Positions 60,368 through 64,000 of a stretch of 64,000 nucleotides of DNA are shown one piece after another; the stretch's first letter is position 1, and each line of letters starts with the position of its first letter. Where the stretch lies: NCBI RefSeq assembly GCF_000718165.1, contig NZ_JOEY01000012.1, positions 124,001 to 188,000 of the forward strand, given 5' to 3'. The stretch comes from Streptomyces fulvoviolaceus (GTDB lineage Bacteria > Actinomycetota > Actinomycetes > Streptomycetales > Streptomycetaceae). A model generated the notes under the pieces. The model made no database searches and was not told the origin of the DNA. It saw only the letters and a program-made list of their open reading frames with translations. The position numbers and the translations under genes are program-made.

Positions 60368-61738
60368 ATGACGGACCTCACCGAACTCACCGCCGTACAA
60401 CTCGTCGAGGGCTACCGCAAGGGCGATTTCAGCCCCGTGGAGGCGACCCGGGCGACACTGGAACGGGCCGAGCGGATCCAGCCGGAGGTGAACGCGTTCG
60501 TCCGCCTGACCGGGGAGGAGGCGTTGGCGCAGGCGCGCGCGTCGGCCGACCGATGGCGCCGCGGCGAACCTTCCGGCCTGGTGGACGGCGTGCCGGTCAC
60601 GGTGAAGGACATCCTGCTGATGCGGGGCGCGCCGACACTCAAGGGCTCCAGGACGATCGTGGAGAACGGGACTTGGGACGAGGACGCCCCCTCCGTCGCC
60701 CGTCTGCGCGAGCACGGCGCCGTCTTCCTCGGCAAGACCACGACACCGGAGTTCGGGTGGAAGGGCGTCACGGACTCGCCGCTGTCGGGCGTGACCCGCA
60801 ACCCGCATGACCCCACCCGCACCGCGGGCGGCTCCAGCGGGGGCGCCGCGGCGGCCGTGGCCCTCGGCGCGGGACCGCTGGCGCTCGGCACGGACGGCGG
60901 GGGCAGTGTGCGCATACCGGCGGCCTTCTGCGGGATCTTCGCGCTGAAGCCGACGTACGGCCGCGTGCCCCTCTACCCGGCGAGCGCCTTCGGCACCCTG
61001 GCGCACGTGGGTCCGATGACCCGGGACGCGGCGGACGCGGCGCTGCTCCTCGACGTCATCGGGGCACCGGACTCGCGCGACTGGTCGGCGCTGGGCCCGG
61101 CGGAGGGGTCGTACACGGCTGAACTGACCGGTGGAGTAAGGGGGTTGAGGGTCGCCTACTCCCCCTCCCTCGGCGGTCAGGTGGCTGTGCAACCCGCCGT
61201 CGCCGCCGCCGTACGGCGGGCCGTGGAACGGCTCGCCGAACTCGGCGCGTACGTCACCGAGGCCGACCCCGACTTCGCCGACCCGGTGGACGCGTTCCAC
61301 ACCCTGTGGTTCAGCGGGGCGGCCCGGGTGACCCAGCATCTCGGCCCGCACCAACGGGAGTTGCTCGACCCGGGCCTCAGGGAGATCTGCGCCCTCGGCG
61401 CCCGCTACAGCGCGCTCGACTACCTGGCCGCGGTGGACGTCCGCATGGCACTCGGCCGCCGCATGGGCCGCTTCCACGACTCCTACGACCTCCTGGTCAC
61501 CCCGACCCTCCCGATCACCGCGTTCGAGGCGGGCGCGGAGGTCCCCAAGGGCTCGGGGCACCGACGGTGGACGGGGTGGACGCCGTTCACGTACCCGTTC
61601 AACCTGACCCAGCAGCCGGCGGCGTCCGTCCCCGTGGGGAAGGACGGCGACGGACTGCCGATCGGTCTCCAGATCGTGGCCGCGCGGCACCGGGACGACC
61701 TGGTCCTACGGGCGGCTCACGCGGTGGGCGGCTCCTGA
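60368..61738 (+). CDS. Amidase signature family enzyme
   Basis: A 456-residue amidase (GatA-like fold), cytosolic. The Ser-cisSer-Lys triad is visible: Lys in VTVKDILL (near 78), and the Gly/Ser-rich motif TRTAGGSSGGAAAAVALGAG (near 150) with GTDGGGSVRIPAAFCG. It hydrolyses a carboxamide; the physiological substrate is unknown. GGAGG 4 nt before the ATG. Its place between the dehydrogenase and a solute importer suggests it opens an imported amide. Confidence 0.9.
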   Translation: MTDLTELTAVQLVEGYRKGDFSPVEATRATLERAERIQPEVNAFVRLTGEEALAQARASADRWRRGEPSGLVDGVPVTVKDILLMRGAPTLKGSRTIVENGTWDEDAPSVARLREHGAVFLGKTTTPEFGWKGVTDSPLSGVTRNPHDPTRTAGGSSGGAAAAVALGAGPLALGTDGGGSVRIPAAFCGIFALKPTYGRVPLYPASAFGTLAHVGPMTRDAADAALLLDVIGAPDSRDWSALGPAEGSYTAELTGGVRGLRVAYSPSLGGQVAVQPAVAAAVRRAVERLAELGAYVTEADPDFADPVDAFHTLWFSGAARVTQHLGPHQRELLDPGLREICALGARYSALDYLAAVDVRMALGRRMGRFHDSYDLLVTPTLPITAFEAGAEVPKGSGHRRWTGWTPFTYPFNLTQQPAASVPVGKDGDGLPIGLQIVAARHRDDLVLRAAHAVGGS

Positions 61739-61752
61739 GGGAGCCGGGGTCG

Positions 61753-62256
61753 TCACAGCCTCCGGAAGCTCAGCGTCTCCCCCAACGCCCCCGCCCGCCA
61801 AAGGTCGTTGCACCCCTCGGCCAGCCCATCCAGTCCTTCGACGACCTGCCCCCAGACGATGCCGGGCACCCAGCCCACATCGCCGTTCAGCAGCAGGTTG
61901 TTCCGCTCGTAGAACAGGGCCAGGTCCACGACGGTGGCGCCGGGGCCGACCTCGCGGTCGTAGCCGTAGGCCTTCGTGCCCAGTTCCGCGCCCGCGAAGG
62001 AGAAATAACAGAGGTCGCCGGGAATGGGGGTGATTGTCGGGTTCTCCAGGGGTGGTTCCGATGTCGCGAAGGGCGGGAAAAGGGCATAGATCTCGTTTCG
62101 TGCGTATTTCGCGTGATAGACGTCGCCGGCCAGCGGGAGGGCGTTCCACACGGCCGCGCAGGTGATCGGTGCCCGGTCGTCGAGGAGCTTTGCAGTTGCG
62201 GTGATCCCGCGCTTGACCAGCGAGACTTCGATGTATCGGTCAGCCATGCGTTCCAT
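61753..62256 (-). CDS. DUF3830 family protein
   Basis: 167 residues. It matches DUF3830 as seen in EVSLVKRGITATAKLLDDRA, AVWNALPLAGDVYHAKYARN, ITPIPGDLCYFSF and WVPGIVWGQVVEGLD. The family has a cyclophilin-like fold, no proven role, and recurs beside Ehu-type importers and amidohydrolases. Start MERMADRY chosen for the GGAGGGGG site 3 nt upstream; MADRY 9 nt later also possible. It is convergent with the amidase and divergent from the importer. Confidence 0.8.
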   Translation of the reverse strand: MERMADRYIEVSLVKRGITATAKLLDDRAPITCAAVWNALPLAGDVYHAKYARNEIYALFPPFATSEPPLENPTITPIPGDLCYFSFAGAELGTKAYGYDREVGPGATVVDLALFYERNNLLLNGDVGWVPGIVWGQVVEGLDGLAEGCNDLWRAGALGETLSFRRL

Positions 62257-62344
62257 GGTCCCCCTCCGGTCAAGAGGGCCCCGGTCATAATCGGGGCTCA
62301 AATCGATCTGCATAAGTCGCATCCGGTCGGGTAGCCGCGCCGCC

Positions 62345-63274
62345 ATGGCTCCACCACTGGAACATGGCGAACACACATACGGGAACCGACACCGATCGTC
62401 CTCCGGGACCACGCGACGATCGCTGCTCGCGGGGGTAGCGGCGCTCGGTGCGCTGGGCGCGGCCGGCTGCTCACGCGTGGCCACCGCCTCGACCACGGAG
62501 GGCGGTGATCTCCTCGAGCGGCTCAAGGCCGCAGGTGTCGTACGGCTGGGCATCGCGGGGGAGATCCCCTTCGGATACATCGACAAGAACGGCGACCTGA
62601 CGGGTGAGGCGCCCGAGCTCGCGAAGGTCATCTTCAAGCGGCTCGGGGTCGACAAGGTCCAGCCCGTGCCGACCGAGTTCGGGTCGCTGATTCCGGGGCT
62701 GAACTCGCAGCAGTTCGATGTCGTGGCCGCCGGGATGTACGTCAATCCCGAGCGCTGCGAGCAGGTCATCTTCGCCGACCCGGACTACCAGATGCTCGAC
62801 GCCTTCATCGTGCGGAAGGGGAATCCCAAGGGGCTGCACGACTACAAGGACGTTGTGGAGAAGAAGGCCAAATTTGCTACTGGCACCGGGTACGCCGAGA
62901 TCCAGTACGCCGTCGAGGCCGGGTACAAGGAGAGCGACATCCTGATCGTGCCGGACCAGGTCGCCGGGCTGAACGCCGTGGAGGCGGGGCGGGTCGATGT
63001 CTTCGCCGGGACCGCTCTCACCACCCGTGAGGTGGTGAAGAAGTCCGACAAGGCCGAGTCGACCAAGGCCTTCACGCCGACCGTGGGCGGCAAGCCGCAC
63101 GTCGACGGCGGTGCCTTCGCCTTCCGGCCCACCGAGACGAAGCTGCGGGACGCCTTCAACGTCGAGCTGCACAAGCTGAAGAAGAGCGGGGAGCTGTTCC
63201 GCATCCTCAAGCCCTTCGGCTTCACACAGGCCGAGATGACCGACCTCACCGCGAAGGAGTTGTGCGGCGGATGA
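62345..63274 (+). CDS. ehuB: Ectoine/hydroxyectoine-type ABC importer binding protein (EhuB-like)
   Basis: A 309-residue family 3 (polar amino acid-type) solute-binding lipoprotein. The N-terminus has TRRSLLAG (Tat-like) and lipobox LGAAGC near residue 42. The binding fold is complete, with GEIPFGYIDKNGDLTGEAPE and FGSLIPGLNSQQFDVVAAGM. It is closely like proteins named EhuB in Streptomyces. Whether ectoine is the substrate here is open, because no known ectoine-breaking gene (doeA, doeB, eutBC) is in the window. First gene of the importer operon, overlapping the next by 4 nt. Confidence 0.82.
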   Translation: MAPPLEHGEHTYGNRHRSSSGTTRRSLLAGVAALGALGAAGCSRVATASTTEGGDLLERLKAAGVVRLGIAGEIPFGYIDKNGDLTGEAPELAKVIFKRLGVDKVQPVPTEFGSLIPGLNSQQFDVVAAGMYVNPERCEQVIFADPDYQMLDAFIVRKGNPKGLHDYKDVVEKKAKFATGTGYAEIQYAVEAGYKESDILIVPDQVAGLNAVEAGRVDVFAGTALTTREVVKKSDKAESTKAFTPTVGGKPHVDGGAFAFRPTETKLRDAFNVELHKLKKSGELFRILKPFGFTQAEMTDLTAKELCGG

Positions 63275-63990
63275 CCTCGGGACTCTGGGAACTCGTACTC
63301 AAGGGGATATGGACCACCGTCCAGCTCCTCGTCTTCAGCTCATTGCTCGCCGCCGCCGTGTCCTTCGTCGTCGGTGTCGCGCGGACCCATCGGCTGTGGA
63401 TCGTCCGCTTCCTCGCGGGCGTCTACACCGAGGTGTTCCGCGGGACCTCCGCGCTGGTCATGATCTTCTGGGTGTTCTTCGTGCTGCCCCCGGCCTTCGG
63501 CTGGCAGCTGGTGCCGATGTGGGCGGGCACGCTCGCGCTCGGGCTGACCTACGGGGCGTACGGCTCCGAGATCGTGCGCGGCGCGCTCAAGGCGGTCGAC
63601 CCGGCGCAGCAGGAGGGCGGGATCGCGCTGAGCTTCACGCCCTGGCAGCGGATGCGGCTGATCCTGCTGCCGCAGGCGGTGCCGGAGATGATCCCGCCGT
63701 TCTCCAACCTGCTGATCGAGCTCCTCAAGGGCACCGCGCTGGTGTCGGTGATGGGCATGGGCGACCTGGCCTTCAGCGGCAACCTGGTGCGGCTCGCACT
63801 GCAGGAGAGCGCCGAGATCTACACGTATCTGCTCCTCATCTACTTCGTCATCGCCTTCCTCCTCACCCGGGTCATGCGCGGGCTGGAGAAGAAGCTCAAG
63901 GCCGGGGTCGGCAAGGCGCCCGAGCGCGGAGTCTCCGCGCATGAGCTGAAGCGCGCCCAGACGACAGGAGTGGGAGGTCACGTCGCATGA
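63271..63990 (+). CDS. ehuC: Ehu-type ABC importer permease
   Basis: 239 residues with five membrane segments (HisM type). The signature loop is in LTYGAYGSEIVRGALKAVDP, GGIALSFTPWQRMRLILLPQ and PPFSNLLIELLKGTALVSVM. It forms the channel with the next gene's product. The ATG overlaps the binding-protein stop (ATGA); a GTG 9 nt earlier is an alternative. Confidence 0.88.
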   Translation: MTSGLWELVLKGIWTTVQLLVFSSLLAAAVSFVVGVARTHRLWIVRFLAGVYTEVFRGTSALVMIFWVFFVLPPAFGWQLVPMWAGTLALGLTYGAYGSEIVRGALKAVDPAQQEGGIALSFTPWQRMRLILLPQAVPEMIPPFSNLLIELLKGTALVSVMGMGDLAFSGNLVRLALQESAEIYTYLLLIYFVIAFLLTRVMRGLEKKLKAGVGKAPERGVSAHELKRAQTTGVGGHVA

Positions 63991-64000
63991 AGTGGGACTG
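63987..64000 (+). CDS. ehuD: Start of the second Ehu-type permease (partial)
   Basis: Only five codons (MKWDW) are in the window. The ATG overlaps the previous stop (ATGA) behind a GGGAGG site, so a further coupled gene starts here. In this operon type it should be the second permease. Confidence 0.6.

Overview
The window is about 70% G+C, with NNC/NNG-biased codons, GTG/TTG starts, rare TTA codons and Streptomyces-type repeats. Gene content and order (desABCD, glmS, adpA, orn, cebR-cebEFG-bglC, a CdgA-like protein) match the core chromosome arm of Streptomyces as known from S. coelicolor. The species cannot be named from the sequence alone.

Layout. 1-4075: 3' end of desA, then desB, desC and desD (desferrioxamine siderophore assembly), closed by a strong terminator. 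4190-11980: a RICIN-tailed membrane protein with two TTA codons, a DUF4429/SHOCT protein, a Tat-exported purple acid phosphatase-like enzyme, a small conserved gene coupled to glmS, a GPR1/FUN34/YaaH membrane protein and a universal stress protein. 12292-15310: a small membrane protein, the developmental regulator adpA (with its TTA codon), a 176-nt hairpin repeat, orn and tRNA-His. 15362-18871: LysR regulator, divergent SDR, a kinase-fold protein, and a tandem pair of small membrane proteins. 18875-25193: the cellobiose/cellotriose module cebR-cebEFG-bglC with two CebR operators; a dispersed 40-bp repeat sits inside the cebE signal-peptide codons.

25241-30581 is the most accessory-looking part: an orphan DUF397 protein, a 1407-residue trypsin-STAND NTPase coupled to a Trypco2-like small protein (a predicted conflict/immunity pair), and a small antitoxin/PIN-toxin pair whose toxin lacks an ordinary start codon. 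30623-38771: a five-gene galactoside uptake and hydrolysis operon (binding protein, two permeases, GH36, GH42) and a CBM2-GH18 chitinase with a DasR-like site upstream. 38899-45375: an OmpR-type two-component system, small secreted and hypothetical proteins, a spermidine synthase-like protein, an NsdA-like TPR regulator and a histidine phosphatase.

45574-50519: a PAP2 phosphatase followed by a tightly overlapping trio: Fe-S PD-(D/E)XK nuclease, large unknown protein, SF1 helicase. 50863-55637: two small hypotheticals, tRNA-Lys with a duplicated 3' end and duplicated terminators, a secreted M6-like metalloprotease, and a PAS-GGDEF-EAL protein (cdgA). 55641-64000: LLM oxidoreductase, a lower-GC membrane protein, and a catabolic locus made of two maleate isomerase/EutA-family proteins, a D-2-hydroxyacid dehydrogenase, an amidase, DUF3830 and an Ehu-type ABC importer that runs off the end.

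The best candidates for undescribed biology are the trypsin-STAND/Trypco2 pair, the nuclease-unknown-helicase trio, and the EutA-like/amidase/Ehu catabolic locus.
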